Positions 17,075 through 29,240 of a stretch of 64,000 nucleotides of DNA are shown here, piece by piece (the stretch's first letter is position 1; each line of letters opens with the position of its first letter). The stretch covers positions 129,405 through 193,404 of the forward strand of contig JBFWWU010000010.1 in assembly GCA_050246015.1 (NCBI GenBank), given 5' to 3'. The translations under genes and the position numbers were made by a program. Below the pieces are notes generated by a model. It made no database searches. It was given only the letters and a program-made list of their open reading frames with translations, and was not told where the DNA came from. Source of the DNA: JTS-AC122 sp050246015. Lineage in GTDB: Bacteria; Planctomycetota; Phycisphaerae; Phycisphaerales; UBA1924.

Positions 17075-17716
17075 GTGCGGACAGATGAAGGGGACGGGGT
17101 GCGCGGGGACGCGCGGGGTGGTGGGGTGACCGGAGACAGCGGCGTGCGATCTCAAACGGAACAATCCGAGGGCGCTATCGAGCGAGGGACGCCGGGGGAG
17201 GGAGAGGGCACGTACCGATTTACGGTCGATCTGTCGGTCGTCGGCGTGATCGATGCGCTGGACCGAGCCGCCCGGCGAGGGAGGCTGCCGGGACTGACCG
17301 TGGATCGGGAAGCGAAGACGTTCGTGGTGACCGATTTCGGTCGCCCGTTTGAATCGAAGTTGGAGGGGAGAGTCGTGCCGCGAGTCGTGCTGGAGGGTGG
17401 CGGCCGGGAGAGCGCGGAGGTTGAGTCGAGGGTGCGGGTGAAGCCGATGTTGCCGGCGGTATTTGCGACCGTGCTGGTGGCGACGGTGTGGCCCGGGATA
17501 CTGCTGACGGACTCGATGCTGAGGCTGTACTTTTCGTGGTATACGATCCCGACGTGGTGGTGGTATCTGCCGTTGACGGTGCCATTCTGCCCGCTGGCGT
17601 GGGTGAAGGCGTGGCGACAATCGAAGGCGTCGGGCGGGAAGGAAGGAGCAGACCTGATGGGGAAGGTGCAACAGGAGTTGGGCAGTGCGGCAGGAGGGCG
17701 AGGGGCGGGCGGGTGA
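17075..17716 (+). CDS. predicted membrane protein of unknown function
   Basis: The 213-residue product has a glycine-rich, disordered first 45 residues. A folded region follows, beginning YRFTVDLSVVGVIDALD and containing TFVVTDFGRPFESKLEGRVVP. Two hydrophobic segments come next (about residues 125-147 and 153-174, the second rich in tryptophan: WYTIPTWWWYLPLTVPF). The C-terminus is glycine rich. No family recognised. The start is uncertain; the GTG at 17075 is used, but a later start is possible because the N-terminal part is low complexity. It lies directly before the rRNA promoter region. Confidence 0.5.
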   Translation: MRTDEGDGVRGDARGGGVTGDSGVRSQTEQSEGAIERGTPGEGEGTYRFTVDLSVVGVIDALDRAARRGRLPGLTVDREAKTFVVTDFGRPFESKLEGRVVPRVVLEGGGRESAEVESRVRVKPMLPAVFATVLVATVWPGILLTDSMLRLYFSWYTIPTWWWYLPLTVPFCPLAWVKAWRQSKASGGKEGADLMGKVQQELGSAAGGRGAGG

Positions 17717-17794
17717 TTTACGGCAAGTGTTTGGAAATCGGATGTTGGGGTGTGGTAGAAGGGTGAAAATCGAGAGAGGATGGAAGTGAAAGGC

Positions 17795-17822
17795 TTGACT
17801 CAGGAGAGGACCTTTCTACACT
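17795..17822 (+). promoter_or_regulatory. promoter of the 23S-5S unit
   Basis: TTGACT (17795-17800), a 16-base spacer and TACACT (17817-17822) match the housekeeping consensus well. The run of about 30 purine/A-rich bases before it could serve as an UP element. It lies about 315 bases ahead of the mature 23S. The leader up to 18124 holds no gene. Confidence 0.55.
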
Positions 17823-17904
17823 TCTCTTCGCGTCGGCGGAAGCCGGCAAACCGGAAGTGAAAGCATTTTCGGCGCTCGAAGCGGCGTGAAGCCGACGAGG
17901 GCGG

Positions 17905-17918
17905 GCATCTTTGACAAT
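17905..17918 (+). promoter_or_regulatory. boxA-like antitermination site
   Basis: GCATCTTTGACAAT closely resembles the rrn boxA consensus TGCTCTTTAACAA, which recruits NusB-S10 to rRNA transcripts. It lies in the leader between the promoter and the 23S gene. Confidence 0.5.
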
Positions 17919-18124
17919 CGGATACGGACAGGTTGCTCCGGCACGTGGTTTTCACATGGGCATAGCCGCAAGGCTGATGTGCATGTGGGGTCTTCCACGG
18001 AGCCGGACGATTGAAGAATTTGTAGGATTCAAGACAAGAGCGTAGTGGCGAACAAAGATGAATCGAGAAATCGTTGGACATTGGGAGGCGCGCTAGTCAG
18101 ACGGGGTGCCGGTCGGAAGACTGT

Positions 18125-18143
18125 CACGGCGGCTGGTTGGCGT

Positions 18144-18152
<9 letters not shown>
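18125..18152 (+). other. 5' arm of the 23S processing stem
   Basis: CACGGCGGCTGGTTGGCGTG followed by ACCAAGCC is complementary, with a few mismatches, to 20883-20910. Together they close the 23S gene in an extended helix, the usual RNase III-type substrate. The last bases are the mature 5' end of 23S rRNA. Confidence 0.7.
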
Positions 18153-20882
<2,730 letters not shown>

Positions 20883-20891
<9 letters not shown>

Positions 20892-20910
20892 ACTCCAACC
20901 GGATGCCGTG
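20883..20910 (+). other. 3' arm of the 23S processing stem
   Basis: GGCTTGGTCACTCCAACCGG and the following ATGCCGTG pair with 18125-18152. The following CTGACTTCC can extend pairing with GGAAGACT upstream. The spacer 20912-21099 has no tRNA but includes an inverted pair TTGAAACAAG / CTTGTTTCAA. Confidence 0.65.
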
Positions 20911-21099
20911 CATGTTCTGACTTCCGGGTCAGGTCATCACGGGCGCTCGGTTTGAAACAAGCCCATGTTCAATGTGTTCGATTCATCGCTTCCAAGTGGG
21001 TTGACCCAGTTGGAGTGCGTCACACGCTCTTGTTTCAATCTCAGCAACCTGTCATATCCGAGTCTTCATGCCGAGGCGGGCTAGCGCCCTCCTCGGAGT

Positions 21100-21207
21100 T
21101 TTCGGTGACTATGAACTCGGGGCCACACCTGTTCCCATCCCGAACACAGCAGTTAAGCCCGAGTTGCCGATGATACTGCCTAGCGGGAAAGTAGGTCGTC
21201 GCCGGAA
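21100..21207 (+). rRNA. rrf: 5S ribosomal RNA
   Basis: About 108 bases. It contains the conserved CCCATCCCGAACACAGCAGT, then TTAAGCCCGAGT, and GCGGGAAAGTAGGTCGTCGC. Helix I is formed by TTCGGTGAC and GTCGCCGGAA. Ends are accurate to about two bases. It follows the 23S after a 208-base spacer and precedes a terminator. Confidence 0.93.
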
Positions 21208-21211
21208 TTTC

Positions 21212-21253
21212 GACCCTTCCAAGGGGAACCTTGGGAGGGTCGGTTCGTTTTTG
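21212..21253 (+). terminator. terminator of the 23S-5S unit
   Basis: GACCCTTCCAAGG, loop GGAA, CCTTGGGAGGGTC is a 13-bp near-perfect stem, followed by GGTTCGTTTTT. Confidence 0.9.
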
Positions 21254-21372
21254 CCGGGTGACTTGGCCGCGGGGTTCGGCGCTCATCGGCGTGAGGACCC
21301 CATCCGCTAGAATGCGGCTGGGGGCGCGGGGCATCGCGGTGCCGGCCGCTCGCGCTGAAGGGGTCAGGCCCC

Positions 21373-22245
21373 ATGAAATACGCCGTCATTATCCCGGTGT
21401 ACAACGAGCGAGAACTGTTTCCGATTCTGCTCGGGCGGGTGATGGCGACGCCGGTGCCCGGTGGCGCTCGGCGAAATGTCGCCGCGGACGCGCCGGAGCC
21501 CGGCGTGGAGGCGGTCCGCTTCGAGCGTCATGTGATTGTGGTTGACGACGGCTCGACGGATGGCACGCGGGAGTACGTGGAGTCGCTGCGGGCGCGGGGG
21601 ACGGAGGGGGTGCACGCGTTTATTCAGCAGAGGAACTGCGGGAAGGGGGCGGCGGTACGGTCGGGATTTGAAGCCGCGCTGGCGCTTGGGGTTGATGTGG
21701 CACTGATCCAGGACGCCGATCTGGAGTATGACCCGCGAGATCACGCGAAACTGCTGGAGCCGATGATCGACGGCCGGGCGGATGCGGTCTTCGGATCGCG
21801 GTTCCTGGGGGATACGCACCGGGTGCTGTACTACTGGCACGCGGTTGCGAATCGCTTCATCACGGCGTGCTCGAACACGTTGACGAACCTGAACCTGACG
21901 GACATCGAATGCTGCCTGAAGGCGTTCAGCCGTCCGGTGATGGAGCGGCTGCGGATTGAGGAGAACCGGTTTGGGGTGGAGCCGGAACTGGTGGCGAAGG
22001 TGGCGAAGATGCGGTTGCCGCGACCCGTGCCGATGCGGGCGGGAGAGGGGGCTAGGGTGCCCGAGGCGGAGCGAGGGGACGGGGCCGCGGGGAGGATGTC
22101 GCCGACACGCCCGGCGCGGGTGTACGAGGTCGGGGTGAGTTACGCGGGGCGGACGTATGAGGAGGGGAAGAAGATCACGTGGCGCGATGGGGTTTCCGCG
22201 CTGCGGTGCATCGCGCAGTATGGAATGCGGCGGCCGCGACTGTGA
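21373..22245 (+). CDS. glycosyltransferase family 2 (polyprenyl-phosphate sugar synthase-like)
   Basis: The 290-residue GT-A enzyme begins MKYAVIIPVYNERE and has VIVVDDGSTDGT, GKGAAVRSGFEAAL and the DXD-type ALIQDADLEYDP motif. The order matches DPG/DPM-synthase-like transferases, which move a sugar from a nucleotide donor to polyprenyl phosphate. Compared with that family it has an insert after the first strand (residues 24-50, proline/glycine rich) and another at about residues 218-245. No membrane segment is seen at the C-terminus. Related bacterial proteins often supply sugars for cell-envelope glycans. Donor and acceptor are unknown. The ATG at 21373 begins the conserved strand. Confidence 0.85.
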   Translation: MKYAVIIPVYNERELFPILLGRVMATPVPGGARRNVAADAPEPGVEAVRFERHVIVVDDGSTDGTREYVESLRARGTEGVHAFIQQRNCGKGAAVRSGFEAALALGVDVALIQDADLEYDPRDHAKLLEPMIDGRADAVFGSRFLGDTHRVLYYWHAVANRFITACSNTLTNLNLTDIECCLKAFSRPVMERLRIEENRFGVEPELVAKVAKMRLPRPVPMRAGEGARVPEAERGDGAAGRMSPTRPARVYEVGVSYAGRTYEEGKKITWRDGVSALRCIAQYGMRRPRL

Positions 22246-22262
22246 TGGGGAGCGTGGGCGGC

Positions 22263-22877
22263 TTATCCGCCGGCCTGGCGTCCTTCGATGGCGCAGATGA
22301 GGCACCCGCCGGCGAGGATGACCAGGTCATCGAGTTGCGGATCGTCGCGTTCGACCGCGACGCTGAGCCGGTACACGAAGAGGTTGAAGTGCTGCCGGTA
22401 GCGAGCGATGACGGTCCCGTCGGTCTTTTTGACCGTGAACTTCTGCGGGGAGAGGATCGAAACGAAGTCGATGTACCGGCGTGCGAAGGCGAGGAAACTG
22501 CCGTCTTCGAGCATCTCGGCGACCTGGTTGCCGTTGCGATCGAAGATGAGCCAGTGGTCGCGGAGGAACGAGGACTTGAGCCCCTTGCGGCGGAAGGACC
22601 CGAGGGACGCGCCCGTGTTTCCCTCGGATTGCCCGCCCATGTAGACGTCGTAGCTCGCGCCGAAATCGATGATGCTGCGGGCCTTGATCGCGACGAGTTC
22701 CGTGGTGCAGGACTCATCCGTGAAGATGCGGATGTCTTCCTTGAGTTTGAAGGCTTTCTGCTTGCAGTACCCGACGACCTGGCCCTGCGGGTCGTAAATA
22801 TGGAAAGCGGCGCCGAAGAGTTTGAAGACTTTCCTGCGGATCGTGTAGGACTCGCCGGGGCGGATGTCAAAGGCCAT
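22263..22877 (-). CDS. LURP-one-related / Tubby C-terminal-like protein
   Basis: The 204-residue protein has a single 12-strand beta-barrel-like domain, seen in YTIRRKVFKLFGAAFHIYDP, then GQVVGYCKQKAFKLKEDIRI, DHWLIFDRNGNQVAEM and KFTVKKTDGTVIARY. These match bacterial LURP-one/phospholipid-scramblase-like proteins of unknown role. No signal peptide. The ATG at 22877 begins MAFDIRPGESY. It is a lone gene, converging on the glycosyltransferase with an 18-base gap. Confidence 0.75.
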   Translation of the reverse strand: MAFDIRPGESYTIRRKVFKLFGAAFHIYDPQGQVVGYCKQKAFKLKEDIRIFTDESCTTELVAIKARSIIDFGASYDVYMGGQSEGNTGASLGSFRRKGLKSSFLRDHWLIFDRNGNQVAEMLEDGSFLAFARRYIDFVSILSPQKFTVKKTDGTVIARYRQHFNLFVYRLSVAVERDDPQLDDLVILAGGCLICAIEGRQAGG

Positions 22878-23073
22878 GTGGGAACTCCGTGAGCGGGACA
22901 GCGGAATCGGGGCACATGATACCGAAACGGGGCGATTCGTGCAATGCCGGCCCTGTCGTTTACAGGTTGATCGGCTCGCGATCGGCGTTTCCTGGACAGC
23001 GAGACGCCCGGGAGCCTCTTCGGGCGGCGGTCGAGATTTTCATGAGCGCATCGCGGGGACGGTGCGGCCGCGG

Positions 23074-23964
23074 CTATTCGACGTTCTGCACCTGCTCCTT
23101 GATCCGATCGATCGCGCCCTTGACCTCGACGATCGATCGGGCGATCTCGGAATCGTTGCACTTGCTGGCGATGGTGTTGGCCTCGCGGAGCATCTCCTGG
23201 GCAACGAAGTCGAGGGTGCGTCCGACGGGCTGTCCGCCGTCGCGCGCGAGCAGTTCGGAGAACTGGTCGATGTGCCCGCCGAGGCGGGAAATCTCCTCGT
23301 TGATATCGGTTCGCTCGGCGGCGATGGCCACCTCGCGGACGATCTCAACGGGATCGAGTTTGAGCCCGGCGTCCGTCAACAGCGAATCGATGCGGGCGCG
23401 GAGGCGTTTCTCGAACTCGGCGACGGTCGCCGGGGCGCGTTCGCGCACGAGGCGGAGGCGATCGGCCATGACATCACGGTTGACCATGAGGTCCTGCAGG
23501 AGGATTTTGCCCTCTTTGGCGCGCATCTCCATGAGCCCGTCGCAGGCGCGGTGGAGGAGTTTGAGCAGGGCCTGGCGCGTGCGTTCGAGGCGCTGTTCCT
23601 CGTTTGCGGGCGGCTGGAGCACACCCGGGAGGGTGAGCAGGGCGGCCAGGTCGATCCGGAGTTCGCCGGATTTGACCTGGGGGGTTTTCTTGATCTTTTC
23701 GATGTAGCGGGCGAGGGCCTTTTCGTTGATGTCATGGGCGGCGTCTTCGGAGACGTCGGTGCAGCGGGCGGTGAGGAAGACGGAGCCGCGGGTGAGCCGG
23801 TGGCGCAGTTCGGTTTCGATCTCAGCTTCGAGCCCCTGGAACTCGTCGGGGAGGCGGATGACGGCCTTGAAGTACTTGCTATTGAGCGAGCGGATTTCGA
23901 GGAAGTAGGTGACGCCGCCTTCCTGGGATGACGCTTCTCCAAAGCCGGTCATGCTGCGTATCAA
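23074..23964 (-). CDS. YicC-family endoribonuclease
   Basis: YicC/YloC proteins are single-strand-preferring endoribonucleases; in Escherichia coli YicC takes part in small-RNA turnover. The 296-residue protein opens IRSMTGFGEA, the family's N-terminal signature, and contains EIRSLNSKYFK. It ends with the DUF1732-like helix region (VREVAIAAERTDINEEISRL, then FVAQEMLREANTI). I choose the TTG at 23964 because it gives the canonical M-IRSMTGFG start and follows GGAGG; a GTG at 23976 would add four residues. It lies downstream of the RND pump genes in the same direction, after a gap of about 120 bases. Confidence 0.92.
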   Translation of the reverse strand: MIRSMTGFGEASSQEGGVTYFLEIRSLNSKYFKAVIRLPDEFQGLEAEIETELRHRLTRGSVFLTARCTDVSEDAAHDINEKALARYIEKIKKTPQVKSGELRIDLAALLTLPGVLQPPANEEQRLERTRQALLKLLHRACDGLMEMRAKEGKILLQDLMVNRDVMADRLRLVRERAPATVAEFEKRLRARIDSLLTDAGLKLDPVEIVREVAIAAERTDINEEISRLGGHIDQFSELLARDGGQPVGRTLDFVAQEMLREANTIASKCNDSEIARSIVEVKGAIDRIKEQVQNVE

Positions 23965-24081
23965 GAGAGCCTCCACGCTGGGTGACGGGGTACCTCGGCA
24001 ATCGAAGTGTAACCGCGAATGGCGCGAGGGTTCAGCGAAGGAGACAAAATGCCCTCCGGCCCGGGGTGTGGGCCGACGGGC

Positions 24082-27000
24082 TCAGGCGTCAGCGGTCGGT
24101 GAAGCCGGGGAGGGGGCGGAGGGGCGTGTGTGGATCCCGTTGCTGGGGTTTGAGGCGAGCGACGGCGTGGGGGTGAGTGGTCTCGCCGCCGAGTCGCGCG
24201 GGGCGTGGTCGGCGGCGACGACCAGTTCCTCCATGCCCAGGCCGAGCGCGCCGCGGACGGCGGCGACCATCTGGACGACGATTCCGAAGACGAGCGGCAC
24301 GAGGAGCAAGGTGAAGAGGGTGGAGACGAGCAGGCCGCCGAGCACGACGGCGCCGAGGCCTCGGTACATTTCGGAACCCGCGCCCGGGGCGATGACGAGG
24401 GGGAGCATCCCTCCAAGGGTGGTGGTGGTGGTCATGAAGATGGGGCGGACGCGCTGCCTGACGGCCTCGGCGATGGCGTGGAGGGGGTCCAGCGGCGGGC
24501 GGTCTTCGAACTCGCTGGGGCGCATGAGTGCCAGCGCCTGCTCGACGAGGAGGATGGCGTTGTTGACGACGGTGCCGATGAGGATGATGAACCCGAGCAT
24601 GGTGATGACGTCGAACTGCTGGGGCGCCTTGGTGGGATCGAGCAGCGAGACGCGGTGGACGAGGGCGAGCCCGGCGAACCCGCCGACGACCGCGAGGGGG
24701 ACGCTGAACATGATCACGAGCGGGTAGAGGAAACTTTCAAAGAGCGAGCACATGAGGAGGTAGGTGACGGCCAGGGCCCAGATGAAGCGGGCGGTTGCGA
24801 GTTGCGGTTGCCAGATGAAGCCGCCGAGCAGGCCGGCCAGCACGAGTCCCAGGAGCGTCGCTCCGAGGAGGCCGTAAGCCGCGCCGGACATGTTCGAGAG
24901 GCCCGCGTACTGCCGGCGTGGGCCTATGCCTCTGAGCCAGCGGAAGCAGACCAGAGCGCCGGCGGCGGCGCCGAGGAGGGCGATGGCGGCGCAGAGGTAA
25001 AGCCCGGCGCGCTGCCAACCGGCCAGGGACTTGTCGGGATCGTGCTTTCCGAAGAGGGCGGTCTGGACTTCGTCGAGTTTGGCGGCGGTGCCTTCCAAGC
25101 GGATGCGCATGGTGGGGTCAATGAGACCCTGCTGGCGAGCGGGCTCCAGCGCCTGCTCGCGGACGAAGGTCATGACCTGCTCGACGGTCTCGCCCTCCTT
25201 GGGGGTGACCTGCACGGTGACGCTGGGGAGTTCCTCGATGCGCTGGATCTGCTGAGGGGATTGCCCTTCGACGACATCCATGACGCTGTCCAAGGGGACG
25301 ACGCGGCCGGTGGGGGTGGCGATGGGGATGCTGGTGAGTTCTTCTTTGTAATCGAGTTTGCCGCCGGCGGGGAGCATGACCAGATCGACGGTGTCGCCGG
25401 TGAGGAGGAAGTTATCGACGAAAGCGCCGTCGAAGAGGCCGCGGACGGCGGTGCCGACGTCGCGGGTGCTCAGGCCGAGTTCACGACCGCGTGCGTTGAC
25501 GCGGACGCGCCATTCGGGCTGGGAGAGGTTGTAGTTGGACGGGTCGGGCTGGGCCTTGAAGGGGCCGTACTGGGCCCTGGCCTTGGCGAGGACGAAGTCG
25601 GTGGCGCGGTTGACGCGAGCGAGGTCGGGTCCTGAGATTTCGACGTTGACGGAGTTGCCGCTGCCGATCCCGCGACCGAAGATGGATGTCTGTCCCGCGC
25701 CGCCGAAGGCGCCGGGGATGGTGTTCATGTTGACGGTGAGGAGGTTTCCGATGGGGAGGACGCGCTGGGGGTCCTGGCTGGTGGCGCCGACGAACAGCCC
25801 GCCGTTGAAAGCGCCGATGAAGAAGTTGCTGACGGGCACGGGGTCGAAGGGCTTGGTGGGGTCATCGAACCGAAGGATGGGGGGGAGGTTTCGAACGGTC
25901 TCGGGCTTGTTGATGTCCGCCAAGGCGTAGGGGAGGATCTTGGCCTCGATGGTGCGAGCGATCTGGGTTTGCTGTTCGAGGGAATAGCCGGGGGGAATGC
26001 GCAGGCCGCCGAAGACGAGGTTCTGATTTCCGGGGGGGAGGTAGTCCATCGGGGGCGCGAGGTACCGACTGCCGAGCAGGCTGGCGACGACGAAGAGAGC
26101 GATGACGGCGGGGCGGACGGACCAGGCACGCCAGCCCGTCGATACCCACATGATGAAACGTCCGAGCATCCGAACGAGCAGAGCGCAGAGTGGGGCGACC
26201 CCGAGCAGGCTGTGCCAGGCCCGGTAGAGGGCACTGTGCCGGATCGATTCATCCGGGAGCCGGAGGAAACGGGCGCAGAGCATGGGGATGACGGTGATGG
26301 AGACCACCAGGGAGAGGATGACGGCACAGGCGATGGCGAGGGAGATATCTCGGAACAACTGCCCGGCCTCTTCCTGGATGGTGAGGATCGGGACGAAGAC
26401 GGCGGCGGTGGTGAGCGTGCTGGCCAGGAGCGCGGTCCAGACTTCCTTGCCGCCGCGGTACGCGGCCTGCACGGGGGAATCGCCGAGTTGAAGCCGACGG
26501 ACGGTGTTTTCCAGGACGACGACGGCGTTGTCGACGACCATGCCCGTGGCAAAGGCGAGCCCTGCCAGGGAGATGACGTTGAGGGTCCGTCCGAAGGCGA
26601 CCAGGGCGAGGAAGGTGCCGATGACGGAGATGGGGATCGCCAGCGCGATGACGCCGGTGGCTGTGAAACTGCGAAGGAAGAGCAGGAGCACAAGGGCGGC
26701 GAGAAGGCCGCCCTGCCAGAGGTTGGTCTTCACGAGATTGATCGCGGAATCGATGTAGGTTGTTTCGTCGTAGACCTGCCTGATGCGAAGATCGGGTCCG
26801 ACGGGGCCGGCGAGGCGAGGCAGGATCTCGCCTCGCACTTCCTGAAGACGCTCGCGAAGTTCTTTCATGACTTCGACGACGTTGGCGTTGCTCTGGCGGA
26901 TGGCGTTGATGGCGATGCAGGGCTGGCCGAAGGAGCGCACGAAGCCGCGCTGCTTCTGGTACCCGAACTCGACCTGGCCGATATCGCGGACGTATACGGG

Positions 27001-27777
27001 CTTGCCGTCGCGGTAGGCGACGATGGTGGAGAGGACGTCCTCTTCGGTGACGAACTGACCGATGACGCGGACGCGGTAGTCGCGTTTACCCTCGGCGATG
27101 GACCCGGCGGAGATGTTTCGGTTCTCGCCTCGCAGGGCGGCGCTGACGTCGAGCCAGTTGAGAGAGCGCTGGGCCATTCTGGTGGGGTCGAGCAGCACTC
27201 TGACCTCGCGTTCGCGGCCGCCATAGATATTGACTTCCGCGACACCGTCGATTCGCTCGAGGTATGGCCTGACTTCCTTGTCCAGAGGGTCGAAGAGGGT
27301 GGTGATGTCGAAATCGGGGTGGAGGGCGGCCTTGGCGGGGTCGAGGTCGACGATCATCCAGGCGATGGCGTTCTCGCTGGCGCCCTCGGCGGCCTTGATG
27401 GTGGGCTCGTCAACCTCGTCGGGGTATGAAGGGACCTGACGCAGGGCGTCGCTGACTTCCTGCAGGGCGCGGGCGATATCGGCGCCGACGTAGAACTCGA
27501 GGGTGATGTCGCAGGCGCCCTCGCGGCTGATGGAGCGCATGCTCTTGAGGTTGCCGACGTTCTTGAGTTTTTTTTCCTGCTCGCGGGTGATGGAGTCGAT
27601 GATCTCCTGCGGGCTGCGACCGGGCCAGTTGGTCGTGACGGTGACGATGGGGCGATCGACGGTGGGGGTGAGTTGGATGGGAATGGTGCCAAGCCCGATG
27701 AGGCCGAACATGACGAGCAGGAGGACGCCGACCGCGACGCTCACGGGCTTTTGGATGCACCACCGTACCAGATCCAT
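24082..27777 (-). CDS. RND-family efflux permease with two extra membrane helices
   Basis: Inner-membrane proton-driven pump subunit of 1231 residues. The N-terminus MDLVRWCIQKPVSVAVGVLL, the porter domains, and GMVVDNAVVVLENTVRR with its paired helices LAIPISVIGTFLALVAFGRT mark the AcrB/MdtB-like group. It is about 190 residues longer than usual. Part of this is an insert near residues 915-990 with two predicted hydrophobic segments (GLYLCAAIALLGAAAGALVC and GLLGATLLGLVLAGLLGGFI) just before the second membrane half (FIWALAVTYLLMCSLFESFL). A proline/serine tail of about 50 residues closes the protein. The adaptor gene lies immediately upstream. Substrate unknown. Confidence 0.92.
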   Translation of the reverse strand: MDLVRWCIQKPVSVAVGVLLLVMFGLIGLGTIPIQLTPTVDRPIVTVTTNWPGRSPQEIIDSITREQEKKLKNVGNLKSMRSISREGACDITLEFYVGADIARALQEVSDALRQVPSYPDEVDEPTIKAAEGASENAIAWMIVDLDPAKAALHPDFDITTLFDPLDKEVRPYLERIDGVAEVNIYGGREREVRVLLDPTRMAQRSLNWLDVSAALRGENRNISAGSIAEGKRDYRVRVIGQFVTEEDVLSTIVAYRDGKPVYVRDIGQVEFGYQKQRGFVRSFGQPCIAINAIRQSNANVVEVMKELRERLQEVRGEILPRLAGPVGPDLRIRQVYDETTYIDSAINLVKTNLWQGGLLAALVLLLFLRSFTATGVIALAIPISVIGTFLALVAFGRTLNVISLAGLAFATGMVVDNAVVVLENTVRRLQLGDSPVQAAYRGGKEVWTALLASTLTTAAVFVPILTIQEEAGQLFRDISLAIACAVILSLVVSITVIPMLCARFLRLPDESIRHSALYRAWHSLLGVAPLCALLVRMLGRFIMWVSTGWRAWSVRPAVIALFVVASLLGSRYLAPPMDYLPPGNQNLVFGGLRIPPGYSLEQQTQIARTIEAKILPYALADINKPETVRNLPPILRFDDPTKPFDPVPVSNFFIGAFNGGLFVGATSQDPQRVLPIGNLLTVNMNTIPGAFGGAGQTSIFGRGIGSGNSVNVEISGPDLARVNRATDFVLAKARAQYGPFKAQPDPSNYNLSQPEWRVRVNARGRELGLSTRDVGTAVRGLFDGAFVDNFLLTGDTVDLVMLPAGGKLDYKEELTSIPIATPTGRVVPLDSVMDVVEGQSPQQIQRIEELPSVTVQVTPKEGETVEQVMTFVREQALEPARQQGLIDPTMRIRLEGTAAKLDEVQTALFGKHDPDKSLAGWQRAGLYLCAAIALLGAAAGALVCFRWLRGIGPRRQYAGLSNMSGAAYGLLGATLLGLVLAGLLGGFIWQPQLATARFIWALAVTYLLMCSLFESFLYPLVIMFSVPLAVVGGFAGLALVHRVSLLDPTKAPQQFDVITMLGFIILIGTVVNNAILLVEQALALMRPSEFEDRPPLDPLHAIAEAVRQRVRPIFMTTTTTLGGMLPLVIAPGAGSEMYRGLGAVVLGGLLVSTLFTLLLVPLVFGIVVQMVAAVRGALGLGMEELVVAADHAPRDSAARPLTPTPSLASNPSNGIHTRPSAPSPASPTADA

Positions 27778-27860
27778 GGATCAACTCTCCAGTATGCCGC
27801 GTGAGTCCCCGCCGGGGCCGCCCGTCCGTGCTGTGTGAAGTCGAAACTGACTGTGGCCGC

Positions 27861-29087
27861 TCAGCCGCGGGGCGATTCGCCGTTGCCCTGGGGAGGGCTG
27901 TTCTTGGCGGGCGCGGCGCGGGGCGTGGGGGCCAGGGGCTGGCCGGGAAAGAGCCGCTCATTTCCCTCGACGACGACGGGGGTGCCGTCGCGAAGTTGGG
28001 GGGAGCGGATGGCGAGACGGTTCTGGACACCGAAGAGGACATCGACGTGCGCGATGGCGGCGACGCCGCCGGCGTTGAAGTAGACGTAGGGTCCGGAGTC
28101 GCCGCGAAGCAGGGCGTCCTTGCTGATGGTGAGCGTGGGCTGGCTGGCGCCGACGGGCACGACGCCGCGGACGCTCATGCCGGGGCGGATGATCTCGTCT
28201 TTGTTCTCGAGGAGGACACGGATGGGGACGAGGCGAGAGAGCGGATCGGCGCGTGGGACCAGGGCGACGACGGAGCCGAGGCGTTCCTCGCCGAGTGCGT
28301 CGATGAGCAGGGGGATCTTGAACGCTCCGACCGGGATGCCGTTTTCGACCTTTCCACCCGCGATCCCGGACTCGCTCTGGTTGATAGCCCGCTGGAGGCG
28401 CGGCGCGAGCGATTCGGGGACGTTGAGCCAGACGTCGGCGATGTCGAGTTGAACGATCTCGATGACCGGATCACCCTTGCCGACCCACTGCCCGACTTCG
28501 GTGCGTCGGGACGCGACGCGACCGGTGATGGGGGATTTGATCTCAAGATCGCGGAGGCGCTTCTTGGCGAGGTCCACGACGGATTTGGCGGTGGCGCGCT
28601 CGGCCTTGGCCTGGTCCACGCGAGCCTGGGCGACGGCGAGGGCTGAACGGGCGTCGGGCACCTCGGTTTCCGACGCGCCCCCGCGGGACGCAGCCGCTTC
28701 GAACTTCTTCAGGTCGCGCTCGGCTTTTTCGACGGTGGCGGTGCGTTCGGCCAGATCCGCTTCCCACTTGGCGACTACGGACTCGGCGCGGGCGAGTTCG
28801 ATCTTGGCTAGCGCGTCGTCGAGCCTGGCGACCACCTGCCCCTCGTGGACGAGGTCTCCTTCACGCGGCTGGATCTGGATGACCCAACCCTCTTCCTGTG
28901 AGGCCAGGACCGACTGTCGCAGGGCGCGGATCTCGCCGGTCACTTCGCGCTGCTGTTCGATGGTTTCGAGCCGGGCGGCGTCGGTGACAACCATGGCGGG
29001 CGGCGGGCCGCTGGGGGGGCCTTGGCGCGCAAGTGCATTTGAGGCAGCCACTAAGAGCAAACTCGCCGCGCATACGGCTCGCAACAT
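27861..29087 (-). CDS. RND efflux periplasmic adaptor (membrane fusion protein)
   Basis: Links the permease to an outer-membrane channel. The 408-residue protein has a signal peptide (LLLVAASNALA). A biotinyl-lipoyl-like half domain holds SQEEGWVIQIQPREGDLVHE. A long alpha-hairpin spans about residues 105-175 (RAESVVAKWEADLAERTATV). The second half-lipoyl domain is DLEIKSPITGRVASRRTEVG, followed by beta-barrel and membrane-proximal domains, and a proline/glycine tail ends the protein. The ATG at 29087 is supported by GGAG about 8 bases upstream. It is 83 bases ahead of the permease in the same direction, so both are likely co-transcribed. No outer-membrane factor gene is adjacent. Confidence 0.92.
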   Translation of the reverse strand: MLRAVCAASLLLVAASNALARQGPPSGPPPAMVVTDAARLETIEQQREVTGEIRALRQSVLASQEEGWVIQIQPREGDLVHEGQVVARLDDALAKIELARAESVVAKWEADLAERTATVEKAERDLKKFEAAASRGGASETEVPDARSALAVAQARVDQAKAERATAKSVVDLAKKRLRDLEIKSPITGRVASRRTEVGQWVGKGDPVIEIVQLDIADVWLNVPESLAPRLQRAINQSESGIAGGKVENGIPVGAFKIPLLIDALGEERLGSVVALVPRADPLSRLVPIRVLLENKDEIIRPGMSVRGVVPVGASQPTLTISKDALLRGDSGPYVYFNAGGVAAIAHVDVLFGVQNRLAIRSPQLRDGTPVVVEGNERLFPGQPLAPTPRAAPAKNSPPQGNGESPRG

Positions 29088-29240
29088 GATCGTGCTCCGC
29101 TGGGAGAGTCGAGAGAGAGTCCGATCGGGCGCTGGCCCGAGATGAATGGTACCCGTTTGGGGTTCGCGAGTCGCCACGAAGCGGCCGATCTCTGAGAAAA
29201 GATCGGCGTTGCTGATGGAGCGAACTACGATTGCTGTCCC

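Noticed and set aside
17800..18140. Hidden tRNA or 16S fragment in the leader of the 23S gene
   Set aside because: No cloverleaf and no 16S signature sequence is present; only promoter, boxA-like and stem sequences are seen.
25969..27429. A 486-codon open frame on the + strand opposite the RND permease
   Set aside because: Mirror of a conserved permease with acidic, repetitive translation; no start context.
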